Below are positions 17,183 to 26,105 of a stretch of 64,000 bases of DNA, piece after piece. Each line of letters opens with the position of its first letter. Position 1 is the first letter of the stretch. The notes under the pieces are model-generated. The model had not been told where the DNA came from, did not search any database, and saw nothing but the letters and a program-made list of their open reading frames with translations. Position numbers and translations under genes: made by a program. Source of the DNA: Synechococcus elongatus PCC 11801 (GTDB lineage Bacteria; Cyanobacteriota; Cyanobacteriia; Synechococcales; Synechococcaceae); contig NZ_CP030139.2 in assembly GCF_003846445.2 (NCBI RefSeq), positions 2,593,501 to 2,657,500 on the forward strand. The letters are read 5' to 3'.

Positions 17183-17325
17183 AAAGAAAAAGCGGTCTAG
17201 GCCGACCGCAAGCATGCTTCAACTAAGGTCCCATCGCCCAACATGCAATGGAGATGCGACTAGCATGCCGAGTCTTGAGGCGATCGGGGCGATCCCTCAA
17301 CATTGCCTGACGAACCGATCCAAGA
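17183..17325 (-). ncRNA. Candidate small RNA
   Basis: On the minus strand a possible -10 box (TAAATA, about 17332-17337) is followed by about 130 bases. These contain the hairpin TTGAGG..CCTCAA (17275-17300) and end in GCGGTC-TAGGCC-GACCGC (17192-17209) followed by CTTTTTC, a Rho-independent terminator form. No open frame of note is present. The -35 box is poor, so this is a weak call from structure alone. Confidence 0.3.
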
Positions 17326-17378
17326 CTTCATATTTACAGTGCAGCGATCGCGGACTAAGCAGTCCTAAAAATAGAGAT

Positions 17379-17403
17379 CAAAAAAGGGTGAATTGCTTCA
17401 CCC
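17379..17403 (-). terminator. Terminator of the DUF1400 gene
   Basis: Read on the minus strand: GGGTGAA-GCAA-TTCACCC (7-bp stem) followed by TTTTTTG. It lies about 85 bases beyond the DUF1400 stop. Confidence 0.75.
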
Positions 17404-17489
17404 TCAATTGGCTTTAGTAATGCTTAGGATGGCTCCCTGATCGTGCGGCTTGCGGCTAACATCAATCAGGGAGAGATGACCTTCAATGT

Positions 17490-18140
17490 CTACCAGAGGC
17501 CCCGAACGGGTGCTGGCTGTTGAACAGGCAGCGGCTCTTGTTGCGCAAAGTCACGGTTGAACAAGCTGTTTTCGTTCTGAGCAATCATCCAGTCAATGCT
17601 GGTTCTTTGCATTGCAACCTGTTGATTGTTATCCAGGAAGGCCAAAACATCGGGGATGAATTTGGCATCAGCAGCGAACAGGGCACCTAAGTTGATCCGA
17701 GCATCCGTCGGATAGTTTTGGATGATTTCTAGTGGTGTGGTCTTATTGTCATCTAACAGGGAAAGGACGATGGCACTCCGAAGGGCTTGGCGACCATCGG
17801 TGTCAGCCGTCCGTGGAGCCATTACCTGGCCGATTTGGTCCAACAGTTTTTCGCCGGCAGCACTGTTCAGCAGGTAGTCTGCCTCAATCATCTTGTAGTT
17901 GATTGGACGATTCAGAAAGCTCCGTACCGTTTCGAATTGGGTATGCGTAATGTTGACAGCATCCCTAGTAAAGCCCTGAGCTTGGTCTTGTTGTGCCATC
18001 GCTTGCAAGTCGTCGATGGTGACCGAGCGTGCCCAAGCGCCATTAATGAGAGTGACATTATCTGCCGCTTGCGCGATTCCCGGCATGAGCAGCGCTGCTG
18101 CAGTAGCAGTTGCGAAAGCACCACAAAGAAGTGTTTTCAT
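17490..18140 (-). CDS. Secreted DUF1400 family protein
   Basis: 216 residues from ATG 18140, chosen because it begins a clean signal peptide (MKTLLCGAFATATAAALLMP, cut after AQA). The mature part (DNVTLINGAWARSVTIDDLQAM, then RSFLNRPINYKMIEADYLLNSAAGEKLLDQIG) matches the cyanobacterial DUF1400 domain, often found in front of alpha/beta hydrolase domains. Here DUF1400 stands alone with no hydrolase part, then a proline-rich end. Function unknown; location periplasmic. It lies beyond the psbA terminator, so it has its own promoter. Confidence 0.8.
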   Translation of the reverse strand: MKTLLCGAFATATAAALLMPGIAQAADNVTLINGAWARSVTIDDLQAMAQQDQAQGFTRDAVNITHTQFETVRSFLNRPINYKMIEADYLLNSAAGEKLLDQIGQVMAPRTADTDGRQALRSAIVLSLLDDNKTTPLEIIQNYPTDARINLGALFAADAKFIPDVLAFLDNNQQVAMQRTSIDWMIAQNENSLFNRDFAQQEPLPVQQPAPVRGLW

Positions 18141-18465
18141 GATCACGAGGTCCTTAACAGCGAGGAGTAGAAGACGAGGAACAAGTGCTGAGGAGCGGGA
18201 GTCATGATTGCTAACCATTCAGCAGCTCTACCCCCTATCTTCGTCAGGGAACTTCGTGGTTTGGCAAAGCAACGATGAAGATTGCTTCTTGGTAATTTAT
18301 TCGCCGTAGGGAATTTTAGGTTCGGTTTAGAAACTGGACTCTATGGGCTTCGACAGGCTGTCTCCGACAAGCCACTCTTGCCAAAAGCGAGAGGGCTCTG
18401 GATTCCAGAGCCCTCTCACAACTACTCAACTATTCAATTGAGCAATGACTTTGCATCAGCGGGAA
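18141..18465. other. 325-bp gap with psbA terminator and DUF1400 leader
   Basis: No gene. It contains the perfect psbA terminator stem and, between it and 18140, the promoter and leader of the DUF1400 gene; TAAAAT on the minus strand near 18310-18315 is a possible -10. Confidence 0.5.
18389..18417 (-). terminator. psbA terminator
   Basis: A perfect 13-bp stem, GAGAGGGCTCTGG/CCAGAGCCCTCTC, with a three-base loop, followed on the minus strand by TCGCTTTTGG. It lies about 50 bases after the psbA stop. Confidence 0.85.
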
Positions 18466-19548
18466 TTAGCCGTTGATAGCAGGAGCGGTCAGAGCAACGG
18501 GGGTTGCTTCGCCAGCAGCCAAGTCGAGGGGGAAGTTGTGAGCATTGCGCTCGTGCATCACTTCCATACCCAGGTTGGCGCGGTTCAGCACGTCTGCCCA
18601 GGTGTTCACCACACGACCTTGGCTATCCAAGATCGACTGGTTGAAGTTGAAACCGTTCAGGTTGAACGCCATGGTGCTGATGCCCAAGGACGTGAACCAG
18701 ATGCCCACTACCGGCCATGCAGCCAGGAAGAAGTGCAGCGAACGGCTGTTGTTGAACGAAGCGTATTGGAAGATCAAGCGACCGAAGTAACCGTGGGCTG
18801 CCACGATGTTGTAGGTCTCTTCTTCTTGACCAAATTTGTAGCCGTAGTTTTGGCTCTCAGCTTCGGTCGTCTCACGCACCAGCGAGCTGGTCACGAGCGA
18901 ACCGTGCATTGCCGAGAACAGCGAACCACCGAACACGCCAGCAACGCCGAGCATGTGGAAGGGGTGCATCAAAATGTTGTGCTCAGCTTGGAACACGAAC
19001 ATGAAGTTGAAGGTGCCGCTGATACCCAAAGGCATGCCGTCCGAGAACGAACCTTGGCCGATCGGGTAGATCAGGAACACTGCAGTCGCTGCTGCAACCG
19101 GTGCGCTGTATGCAACACAGATCCAGGGACGCATACCGAGGCGGTACGACAGTTCCCACTCACGGCCCATGTAGCAGAAGACGCCGATCAGGAAGTGGAA
19201 CACTACCAATTGGTAGGGGCCACCGTTGTAGAGCCACTCGTCGAGGCTAGCGGCTTCCCAGATCGGGTAGAAGTGCAAACCAATTGCGTTGCTGGAAGGA
19301 ACAACAGCACCAGAGATGATGTTGTTGCCATACATCAACGAACCAGCAACAGGCTCGCGGATGCCGTCGATGTCGACGGGAGGTGCTGCGATGAACGCAA
19401 CGATGAAGCAGATGGTGGCGGTCAGCAGGGTGGGGATCATCAACACGCCGAACCAGCCCACATAGAGGCGGTTGTCGGTGCTGGTCACCCACTCGCAGAA
19501 CTGCTGCCACAGGCTGGCGCTCTCGCGCCGCTGCAATGCAGTCGTCAT
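18466..19548 (-). CDS. psbA: Photosystem II D1 protein, form II (Glu130); probably psbAIII
   Basis: 360 residues, the full D1 length. D1 binds the P680 chlorophylls, pheophytin, QB and the Mn4CaO5 cluster in the thylakoid membrane. Residue 130 is Glu (CYMGREWE), which in S. elongatus marks the high-light form D1:2 encoded by psbAII and psbAIII; form I has Gln. The C-terminal extension after LDLA ([16 protein letters not shown]) would be removed by CtpA. From the neighbouring gltB and str-operon genes I judge it to be psbAIII, which rests on memory of the PCC 7942 gene order. In S. elongatus psbAII/III rise under high light while psbAI falls. Confidence 0.98.
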   Translation of the reverse strand: MTTALQRRESASLWQQFCEWVTSTDNRLYVGWFGVLMIPTLLTATICFIVAFIAAPPVDIDGIREPVAGSLMYGNNIISGAVVPSSNAIGLHFYPIWEAASLDEWLYNGGPYQLVVFHFLIGVFCYMGREWELSYRLGMRPWICVAYSAPVAAATAVFLIYPIGQGSFSDGMPLGISGTFNFMFVFQAEHNILMHPFHMLGVAGVFGGSLFSAMHGSLVTSSLVRETTEAESQNYGYKFGQEEETYNIVAAHGYFGRLIFQYASFNNSRSLHFFLAAWPVVGIWFTSLGISTMAFNLNGFNFNQSILDSQGRVVNTWADVLNRANLGMEVMHERNAHNFPLDLAAGEATPVALTAPAING

Positions 19549-19591
19549 GATGTTTTGAGTCCAGTTGATTGATATGTATGTCTAAGGCTTA

Positions 19592-20668
19592 ATGCCTTAT
19601 GAACTCATACTAAACAAAACTTTGCGAATTGTGAAGCACTTCTCAGATCGAATTTTGCGATCGCCTCAACAGTCGGCTGTGATTACCTACAGTCCGGCCT
19701 ATACGCTCGTGCCGACCTATGAATGCTTCAATCGCTGTACCTACTGCAACTTCCGCAAAGAGCCGGGTCAGGATAAGTGGCTGAGCTTGGAAGATGCGAA
19801 ACAACGTCTACTGGAGCAACGCGATCGCGGGATTTGTGAAGTCTTACTCCTCAGTGGTGAAGTCCATCCGCACAGCCCTCGCCGAGCAGCTTGGCTCCAG
19901 CGCCTTATCGATCTAGCAGAGTTAGCCCTGGAGATGGGATTTCTGCCGCATACCAACGCGGGGCCACTCAGCCGAGAGGAAATGACTGCCTTACAAAAAG
20001 TGAATGTTTCTTTGGGGTTGATGCTGGAACAACTAACCCCTCGGCTGCAGCAGACGGTGCATCGCTTGGCCCCGAGCAAAGTTCCTCAACTCCGGCTCCA
20101 GCAGCTAGAGCAAGCAGGCGAACTAGGTATTCCTTTTACAACAGGACTGCTGCTAGGGATTGGAGAAACTGCAGACGATCGCATTGCCACACTGGAGGCG
20201 ATCGCGGCTTGTCACAATCGCTGGGGACATATTCAAGAAGTCATTCTGCAACCCCACGTGCCGGGATCGCAGCAGGCAGTGACACTCCCCTCTTTTCCGG
20301 TAGAAGACCTGATCGCGATGGTGGCGATCGCCCGTCAAATTTTGCCAGCCTCGATCACGATCCAAGTGCCACCCAACTTGCTCAATAAACCTGACTATCT
20401 GACGGCTTGCTTAGCGGCAGGGGCAAGGGATCTGGGTGGAATTGTGCCTCGCGATGAGGTGAACCCTGACTATGAACACCTTGACCTTGCTGAGCTCCAT
20501 CTGGTCTTGGCTCGACAGGGCTGGCAGTTGCAGCCTCGCTTGCCGGTCTACCCGGCTTGGATTGCTTGCCTCCCTGACCATCTGCAGGAAACGGTAGCAC
20601 CGTGGCTGGATCGACAAAATTGCCCAAATGTGATCGCAGAGAGGCGCACCGTTGAGCGATCGCCATAA
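19592..20668 (+). CDS. cofG: FO synthase subunit CofG (radical SAM)
   Basis: Up to 358 residues. The radical SAM cluster motif is CFNRCTYC (CxxxCxxC) in YECFNRCTYCNFR, with the family context VITYSPAYTLVPT before it and LLLSGEVHPHSP after it. CofG with CofH makes 7,8-didemethyl-8-hydroxy-5-deazariboflavin (FO), the antenna pigment of the deazaflavin-type DNA photolyase known from S. elongatus (Anacystis nidulans). The ATG at 19592 overlaps the psbA promoter; TTG 19655 or GTG 19679, directly before VITYSPAYT, may be the true start. cofH is not in the window. Confidence 0.92.
   Translation: MPYELILNKTLRIVKHFSDRILRSPQQSAVITYSPAYTLVPTYECFNRCTYCNFRKEPGQDKWLSLEDAKQRLLEQRDRGICEVLLLSGEVHPHSPRRAAWLQRLIDLAELALEMGFLPHTNAGPLSREEMTALQKVNVSLGLMLEQLTPRLQQTVHRLAPSKVPQLRLQQLEQAGELGIPFTTGLLLGIGETADDRIATLEAIAACHNRWGHIQEVILQPHVPGSQQAVTLPSFPVEDLIAMVAIARQILPASITIQVPPNLLNKPDYLTACLAAGARDLGGIVPRDEVNPDYEHLDLAELHLVLARQGWQLQPRLPVYPAWIACLPDHLQETVAPWLDRQNCPNVIAERRTVERSP
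19607..19635 (-). promoter_or_regulatory. psbA promoter
   Basis: On the minus strand TTCACA (19630-19635) and TAGTAT (19607-19612) are separated by exactly 17 bases, a good sigma-70-type promoter. It would start RNA near 19600 and give a leader of about 50 bases before the psbA ATG. It lies inside the open frame of the divergent cofG gene if that gene starts at 19592. Confidence 0.7.
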
Positions 20669-20695
20669 AAAGGCCTTGACTTTTTAGATCAAGGC
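20665..20695 (-). terminator. Terminator of the DUF1830 gene
   Basis: On the minus strand GCCTTGA and TCAAGGC (7 bp, nine-base loop) are followed by CTTTTTATG. The stem directly follows the cofG stop, so it may also help end cofG from the other side. Confidence 0.75.
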
Positions 20696-20727
20696 TAGGT
20701 GGTAGTGCGTTGCATAAATTGGTGAAA

Positions 20728-21027
20728 TCAAGCAGCCCCCTTCGACTCCAAGACCTCGACTTCATCTAGCTCTTGGCCGATCACGAGATCAGCACAGGTA
20801 ATGCGATCGGTCAAAATAGCACTGGCCATCATGCCAGAGTGAATTTCCAGCATGGCTTCTTGATAGGCCTCAAAAATGAGTCGTTGGCCAGGAAAAACGA
20901 CTCGTTCGAAATACCAACCGGTGATGTTCGTAATCCGAGCGACCTGAATCTTGCTGGTGGCATTGACGTAACAGCACAGAACAACGCTGTCGTTAGTGAC
21001 GGTGATCGAATCTAGGATTTGAGACAT
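20728..21027 (-). CDS. DUF1830 family protein
   Basis: 99 residues. The conserved block VLCCYVNATSKIQVARITNI, then WYFERVVFPGQRLIFEA, defines DUF1830, a family largely restricted to cyanobacteria and without known function. No signal peptide or membrane segment; two adjacent cysteines (CC near residue 18). It has its own terminator and lies between gltB and cofG. Confidence 0.88.
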   Translation of the reverse strand: MSQILDSITVTNDSVVLCCYVNATSKIQVARITNITGWYFERVVFPGQRLIFEAYQEAMLEIHSGMMASAILTDRITCADLVIGQELDEVEVLESKGAA

Positions 21028-21177
21028 AGCAAGGGCTCGGAGGAGTTGAACCGTAATTTTGGGATCACGCTAACACCCGCCCCAGGGGCAAGCTGTGTAT
21101 CCAGTTACGAAACCTGAGGCCCTTAACAATCTCTTCGGAATCTAGAGAACGATCGCAGGGATTGCAGACAGACAGCC

Positions 21178-21205
21178 ATAAAAAAGGGTCTGCGATCGCA
21201 GACCC
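21178..21205 (-). terminator. gltB terminator with HIP1 core
   Basis: GGGTCTGCGATCGCAGACCC is a perfect 20-base palindrome followed on the minus strand by CTTTTTTATGG. The centre of the stem is the octamer GCGATCGC. Confidence 0.85.
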
Positions 21206-21229
21206 TCAGTTAGCAATTTCGATGTGGAT

Positions 21230-24200
21230 CTAGACGGCTGTCAGCTCTTTACTCGCGACTGCGGGGTTGACTTCCGGTGTGTCTGCCTCTGACGGCGGCA
21301 CGACTTGCCAGAACTGTGGCAGGAACTGATCCCAGTTCTGCAAGATTTGCTGAGCTTTCGGGCTACCCGTTTTGTCAGCATGGGCAGTGATCAGCTGCTT
21401 AAGCTGTTGCTCGCCCGCTGTGGTCGAGACCCGCTGCAGTTTGACAATCTCTGGATTGACCTTGCTCGGGAACTGTTCATCCTCATCGAGGAAGTAGGCC
21501 AAGCCACCAGTCATACCAGCACCGACATTGCGGCCACAGGGACCGAGCACCACGATTGTGCCGCCAGTCATGTATTCGCAGCAGTGATCACCAGTACCTT
21601 CCACAACGGCTTGCGCCTTGGAGTTGCGAACCCCAAACCGCTCACCAGCCCGGCCATTGGCAAACAGACTGCCACCGGTTGCACCGTAGAGACAGGTATT
21701 GCCGATGATGCTGCTCTGAGAGGGATCAAAGCGAACGCCTGCTTCAGGCCGAACGATGATCTCACCGCCGTTCATGCCTTTGCCAACGTAGTCATTGGCT
21801 TCACCCACGAGGTTGAGGCTGACACCACTGATGTTGAAGGCCCCAAAGCTTTGGCCAGCACTGCCACTGAAGTTCAGTGTGATTTGCCCCTCAAAGCCGT
21901 AGTTGCCATAGCGCTGGGCAATGGAACCTGCCAAGCGTGCCCCTACGGAACGATCGGTGTTAACGATCGCTTGGTCGATGCTGACGGAGCCTTGGTTAGC
22001 GATCGCAGCAGTCAACGCCGGATTGGTGAGGAGCTGATCATCCAGTACCGGTCCATTGCTATGGACATCGTCATGCACCAACCAGCTGCGATCGGAGCGG
22101 CTATCCGGCAGCTTGATCAGACAGTCCAGGTTAAGAGCTGTAGTCTTGGTCAGCTTCAGGTCAGGACGTGGAGCCAACAGATCGGTACGACCCGTCAGTT
22201 CCGTCAGGCTGCGATAACCCAGTTTGGACAAGATGCTGCGGACTTCTTCAGCAATCAGGATGAAGAAGTTGACGACATGCTCGGGAATGCCGGTGAAACG
22301 CTTGCGGAGTTGCTCTTGCTGCGTGGCGACCCCGACAGGGCAGTTGTTGGTGTGGCAGACCCGCGCCATGATGCAGCCTTCCGCAATCATCGCGATCGAA
22401 CCAAACCCAAACTCTTCGGCACCCATGAGGGCTGCCATCACAACGTCCCAACCGGTCTTGAGACCGCCATCCACCCGCAGCAGCACTCGCTGACGCAGCT
22501 GGTTTTCCATCAGAACGCGATGGACTTCAGTTAAGCCCAATTCCCAAGGACCGCCTGCATGTTTGATCGAGCTGAGCGGTGAAGCACCCGTACCGCCGTC
22601 ATGGCCAGAGACTTGGATGATGTCTGCGTTAGCCTTGGCGACCCCCGCTGCCACAGTCCCGATCCCGATTTCGGCCACTAGCTTGACCGAGACTTGTGCC
22701 TTGGGATTGATCTGGTGCAGGTCAAAAATGAGCTGCGCCAAATCCTCGATCGAGTAGATATCGTGGTGCGGCGGCGGTGAAATGAGCGAAACACCGGGTT
22801 TGGAGTTGCGCAGGAAAGCGATGTAGGGGCTGACTTTTTTGCCTGGGAGCTGTCCACCTTCGCCCGGTTTTGCACCCTGCGAGACTTTGATCTCCAGCTG
22901 ATCGGCGCTCATCAGGTATTCAGGGGTGACCCCAAAGCGACCTGAGGCAATCTGCTTGATGGCTGAACTGGCGGTGTCGCCATTACGCAGACCATGTAGG
23001 TGCGGCAAGGTTGGTGAGTTGCCATCTGCGTCAACATCGCCGAGAACTTTGTAGCGAACTGGATCTTCGCCACCTTCGCCGGAGTTGGACTTGCCACCCA
23101 GTCGATTCATCGCGATCGCGAGAGTCTCGTGGGCTTCTCGCGACAGCGCACCGAGGGACATACCACCCGTGCAGAAGCGCTCCACGATCAACTCGACCGA
23201 TTCCACTTCCTCCAGAGGAATTGAGGGGCGATCGCTGACAAACTGCAGCAAGTCCCGCAACGCTGTGACTGGACGCTCTTCGAGATACTTGCGGTAGACC
23301 TCAAAGTGGTCGTAATTTTTGCCCGCAGCGACCGCTTTGTGCAGCGCTTTCGACATCTCGGGACTGTTCATGTGGTACTCGCCACCGGGACGGTACTGCA
23401 CGAAGCCAAAGTTCTCGAGTTTCTTCTGGTTGAGTTCGGGGAAGGCGCGGGAGTGGAAGCTCATGACCTCATGAGCAACGTCTGCCAAGGTCAGACCGCC
23501 CAACCGTGAAGTCGTGCCTCGGAAAGCGAGATCGACCACTTCCATGCTGAGGCCGATCGCTTCGAAGATTTGTGCCCCGTGGTAGCTAGGTAGGAGCGAG
23601 ATCCCCATTTTCGAAAGGATTTTGAGCAGTCCAGCCTCAACTGCTTTACGGAAGTTTTCTTGGGCTCCCGCTAGGCTGACTTGGGCAATTTTGCCGCGCT
23701 CCATCAAGCTTTGAGTCTTGGGCGCATGCCACCAGTGGCGCACGGTTTCCAGAGCCAGCCATGGGCAGACGGCGCTGGCGCCGTAGCCAATGAGGCAGGC
23801 AAAGTGGTGGGTGCTCCAACATTGGGCAGTCTCAACCACCAGCGAGGCTTTCATGCGCAGCCCTTTGCGGATCAGATGGTGGTGAACTGAGCCAACCGCG
23901 AGCAGTGGCGGAATGTAGCTGATCTGCGGAGCCAGCCCCTCGCCAGCGCGATCGCTCAGGATCAGGATTTGGTGACCAGCTTGGACCGCTTGCTCTGCTT
24001 GCTCACAGAGTGCTGCGATCGCCGCTTGCAAACCATCGGGTCCCTGTTCAATCGCATACAGGGTCGATAGCTCAGCTGCCTTGAGAGAAGACTGCTTGAC
24101 CTGTGCTAGTTCAGCCTCGTTGAGAACCGGTGAATCCAGCTTCAGCAGCCGTGCCGACTCGGGCCCAACCTGCAGGAGATTGTCGCGAGCCCCCAGCGTC

Positions 24201-25840
24201 ATGCTCAGCGACATGACGAGGCTTTCCCGCAGGGGGTCGATCGCGGGGTTGGTCACCTGGGCAAAGCGCTGCTTGAAGTAGTCGTAGAGCAGTCGCGCTT
24301 TGCTCGAGAGCACTGCGAGGGGAATGTCATCGCCCATGCAAAAGGTGGGCTCTTTGCCATCGCTGGCCATGGCCTCGATGACCATGTCTACGTCTTCAGC
24401 GGTATAGCCAAAGCCGGTCTGCAGTCGTAGTAAGTCAAACTCACCCAGGCTGCGATCTTCTGCGAAATCTTGGCTGGCAAGCACTTGACGCTCTTGCAGC
24501 CACTGACCGTAGGGCTGCTGACTGGCGATCCGTTTTTTGATCTCCCAGTTTTTGACGACCTCTTTGGTTTCGAGATCGACTTCGATCATCTGACCGGGAC
24601 CGAGACGCCCTTTCTCGATGATTGTTTCAACCGGCAGATCGACAACCCCCGCTTCTGAAGCGAAGACGATGTAGCCGTCAGCGGTAATGCTGTAGCGGGC
24701 GGGACGTAGCCCGTTGCGATCGAGGCAGGCCCCAACTTTCTTGCCGTCACTGAAGACCAGCAGTGCAGGGCCATCCCATGGCTCTTGCAAACCGCTGTAG
24801 AACTCGTAGAAATCAACGATTTCCGGATGATTCGCCAGCTCTGGCTGATTCTTGTACGCTTCCGGCACCATCACCATCAGCGCTTCTTGCGGGGTCCGTC
24901 CCGAGTTGACCAACAGCTCGAGCGCGTTATCGAGGTTGGCCGAGTCACTGCGGTTCAGGTCAACGACGGGCAGCAGGTCACCGATGCGATCGCCCCAAGC
25001 AGGATGCTGCAGATCAGCCTGCCGCGCCATCATCCAGTTGATGTTGCCCAGCAGCGTGTTGATTTCGCCGTTGTGGCCCAAAAAGCGCATCGGCTGCGCC
25101 AAGGGCCACTTGGGCATGGTGTTGGTGCTAAAGCGGCGGTGGTAGACCCCAAAGTTACTGGCGTAGGCCGGATTGGTTAGGTCGGTATAGAACTGACCGA
25201 GCACCTCCGATCGGACCATGCCTTTGTAGACAACGGTGCGGCTGGAGAGCGAGCAGATGTAGAAGTCTTCGCTTGCTGCACCGAGGGCGGCTTGGACTGC
25301 AGTTTCAACCCGCTTGCGGACGAGATAGAGCTGCCGTTCCAGTTCATCGCCCCGCAGCTGTGCGCTGGCGACAAAGCACTGCTCAATCCGAGGCAGGTTT
25401 GCTCGCGCCTGTTGACCCAAAACTTCGGGACGGGTGGGCACCAAGCGCCAGCCCAAAAACTGCAGGTTTTCCTCAGCAACAATCTGCTCAATCAGTTGCC
25501 GGGCGATCGTGGCTTCAGCACCGTGCTGGGGCAGAAAAACCATCCCCAGGCCAACGCTCGACAGGTCCGCCGGAGCCGCAGCACCGAGCCACGTTTTCAG
25601 TAGCTCAGTCGGGATCGCCGTCATCAGACCAGCACCATCCCCGGAGTCAGCATCTGCACTGCAGCCGCCGCGATGTTCCATGCAGCTCAAGGCCTGCAAA
25701 GACTTCTCAACTAAGTCATGGCTGGCACGCCCCTGCTGGTCGGCAACAAAGCCAACGCCGCAGGCATCACGCTCTTCAACAAGCCAGCGTGGGCCTTGAT
25801 AAGTCGGGTGAGAAGACGAGTGAACAGAATACTGATTCAT
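21230..25840 (-). CDS. gltB: Glutamate synthase large subunit, probably ferredoxin-dependent
   Basis: About 1,536 residues from ATG 25840. The catalytic Cys is at 27 (ERDACGVGF), exposed after removal of a propeptide. Domain order: N-terminal glutaminase (to about 430), central domain, FMN domain with the 3Fe-4S motif C-x5-C-x4-C ([15 protein letters not shown]), and a C-terminal GXGXG beta-helix domain ([21 protein letters not shown]). It makes glutamate from glutamine and 2-oxoglutarate, completing the GS-GOGAT cycle. No small NADPH subunit (GltD) is adjacent, which fits the cyanobacterial ferredoxin-dependent type. An upstream start at 25918 exists but adds a non-conserved leader. Confidence 0.95.
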   Translation of the reverse strand: MNQYSVHSSSHPTYQGPRWLVEERDACGVGFVADQQGRASHDLVEKSLQALSCMEHRGGCSADADSGDGAGLMTAIPTELLKTWLGAAAPADLSSVGLGMVFLPQHGAEATIARQLIEQIVAEENLQFLGWRLVPTRPEVLGQQARANLPRIEQCFVASAQLRGDELERQLYLVRKRVETAVQAALGAASEDFYICSLSSRTVVYKGMVRSEVLGQFYTDLTNPAYASNFGVYHRRFSTNTMPKWPLAQPMRFLGHNGEINTLLGNINWMMARQADLQHPAWGDRIGDLLPVVDLNRSDSANLDNALELLVNSGRTPQEALMVMVPEAYKNQPELANHPEIVDFYEFYSGLQEPWDGPALLVFSDGKKVGACLDRNGLRPARYSITADGYIVFASEAGVVDLPVETIIEKGRLGPGQMIEVDLETKEVVKNWEIKKRIASQQPYGQWLQERQVLASQDFAEDRSLGEFDLLRLQTGFGYTAEDVDMVIEAMASDGKEPTFCMGDDIPLAVLSSKARLLYDYFKQRFAQVTNPAIDPLRESLVMSLSMTLGARDNLLQVGPESARLLKLDSPVLNEAELAQVKQSSLKAAELSTLYAIEQGPDGLQAAIAALCEQAEQAVQAGHQILILSDRAGEGLAPQISYIPPLLAVGSVHHHLIRKGLRMKASLVVETAQCWSTHHFACLIGYGASAVCPWLALETVRHWWHAPKTQSLMERGKIAQVSLAGAQENFRKAVEAGLLKILSKMGISLLPSYHGAQIFEAIGLSMEVVDLAFRGTTSRLGGLTLADVAHEVMSFHSRAFPELNQKKLENFGFVQYRPGGEYHMNSPEMSKALHKAVAAGKNYDHFEVYRKYLEERPVTALRDLLQFVSDRPSIPLEEVESVELIVERFCTGGMSLGALSREAHETLAIAMNRLGGKSNSGEGGEDPVRYKVLGDVDADGNSPTLPHLHGLRNGDTASSAIKQIASGRFGVTPEYLMSADQLEIKVSQGAKPGEGGQLPGKKVSPYIAFLRNSKPGVSLISPPPHHDIYSIEDLAQLIFDLHQINPKAQVSVKLVAEIGIGTVAAGVAKANADIIQVSGHDGGTGASPLSSIKHAGGPWELGLTEVHRVLMENQLRQRVLLRVDGGLKTGWDVVMAALMGAEEFGFGSIAMIAEGCIMARVCHTNNCPVGVATQQEQLRKRFTGIPEHVVNFFILIAEEVRSILSKLGYRSLTELTGRTDLLAPRPDLKLTKTTALNLDCLIKLPDSRSDRSWLVHDDVHSNGPVLDDQLLTNPALTAAIANQGSVSIDQAIVNTDRSVGARLAGSIAQRYGNYGFEGQITLNFSGSAGQSFGAFNISGVSLNLVGEANDYVGKGMNGGEIIVRPEAGVRFDPSQSSIIGNTCLYGATGGSLFANGRAGERFGVRNSKAQAVVEGTGDHCCEYMTGGTIVVLGPCGRNVGAGMTGGLAYFLDEDEQFPSKVNPEIVKLQRVSTTAGEQQLKQLITAHADKTGSPKAQQILQNWDQFLPQFWQVVPPSEADTPEVNPAVASKELTAV

Positions 25841-26105
25841 GCTGCGATAACCGGCCAATGGAGAAAGCAGGGAAAAGGCATGGACCCTGAGCAGCGATCG
25901 CCGGAATCGAGGCGACAAACTGACCCCATTGTTTGCCTTAGGGTCTAAGACGAAACAAAGATGAGGTCAGCGTGAGCGCAATCGTTTCGAACAGATCTGG
26001 AATTGCTGGGAATGTACTGCACATTATAAGGAATCGTTTACGGCCCTCTCACGATTTCTCTGGAACTCCTGAGGTCAGGAGAGGGTCGCTAGACACGGCT
26101 GCTGG

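Larger units (their letters stand above)
16974..17489. other. 516-bp intergenic region with several hairpins
   Basis: No convincing protein gene. It holds the presumed promoter of the membrane pair at the left, a hairpin with a minus-strand U-run (17183-17209), another hairpin (17275-17300), the terminator of the DUF1400 gene (17379-17403) and a long inverted repeat (CTCCCTGAT/ATCAGGGAG, 17433-17472). The part between the two minus-strand terminators may encode a small RNA. Confidence 0.5.

Noticed and set aside
17214-17417. 67-codon frame in the intergenic region
   Set aside because: It runs across hairpins and the DUF1400 terminator; no start signal.
18445-19572. Long open frame (375 codons) on the + strand opposite psbA
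   Set aside because: It mirrors psbA from end to end. Strong codon bias in a highly expressed gene removes stop codons on the opposite strand; the predicted protein is His/Gln/Val-rich with no family likeness.
21305-22534. 409-codon frame opposite gltB
   Set aside because: Shadow of the well-conserved glutamate synthase C-terminal region; no start signal or motif.
26008-26024. Possible NtcA site (GTA-N8-TAT) upstream of gltB
   Set aside because: Only one half matches GTA-N8-TAC and no -10 box is properly spaced from it, so it cannot be called.
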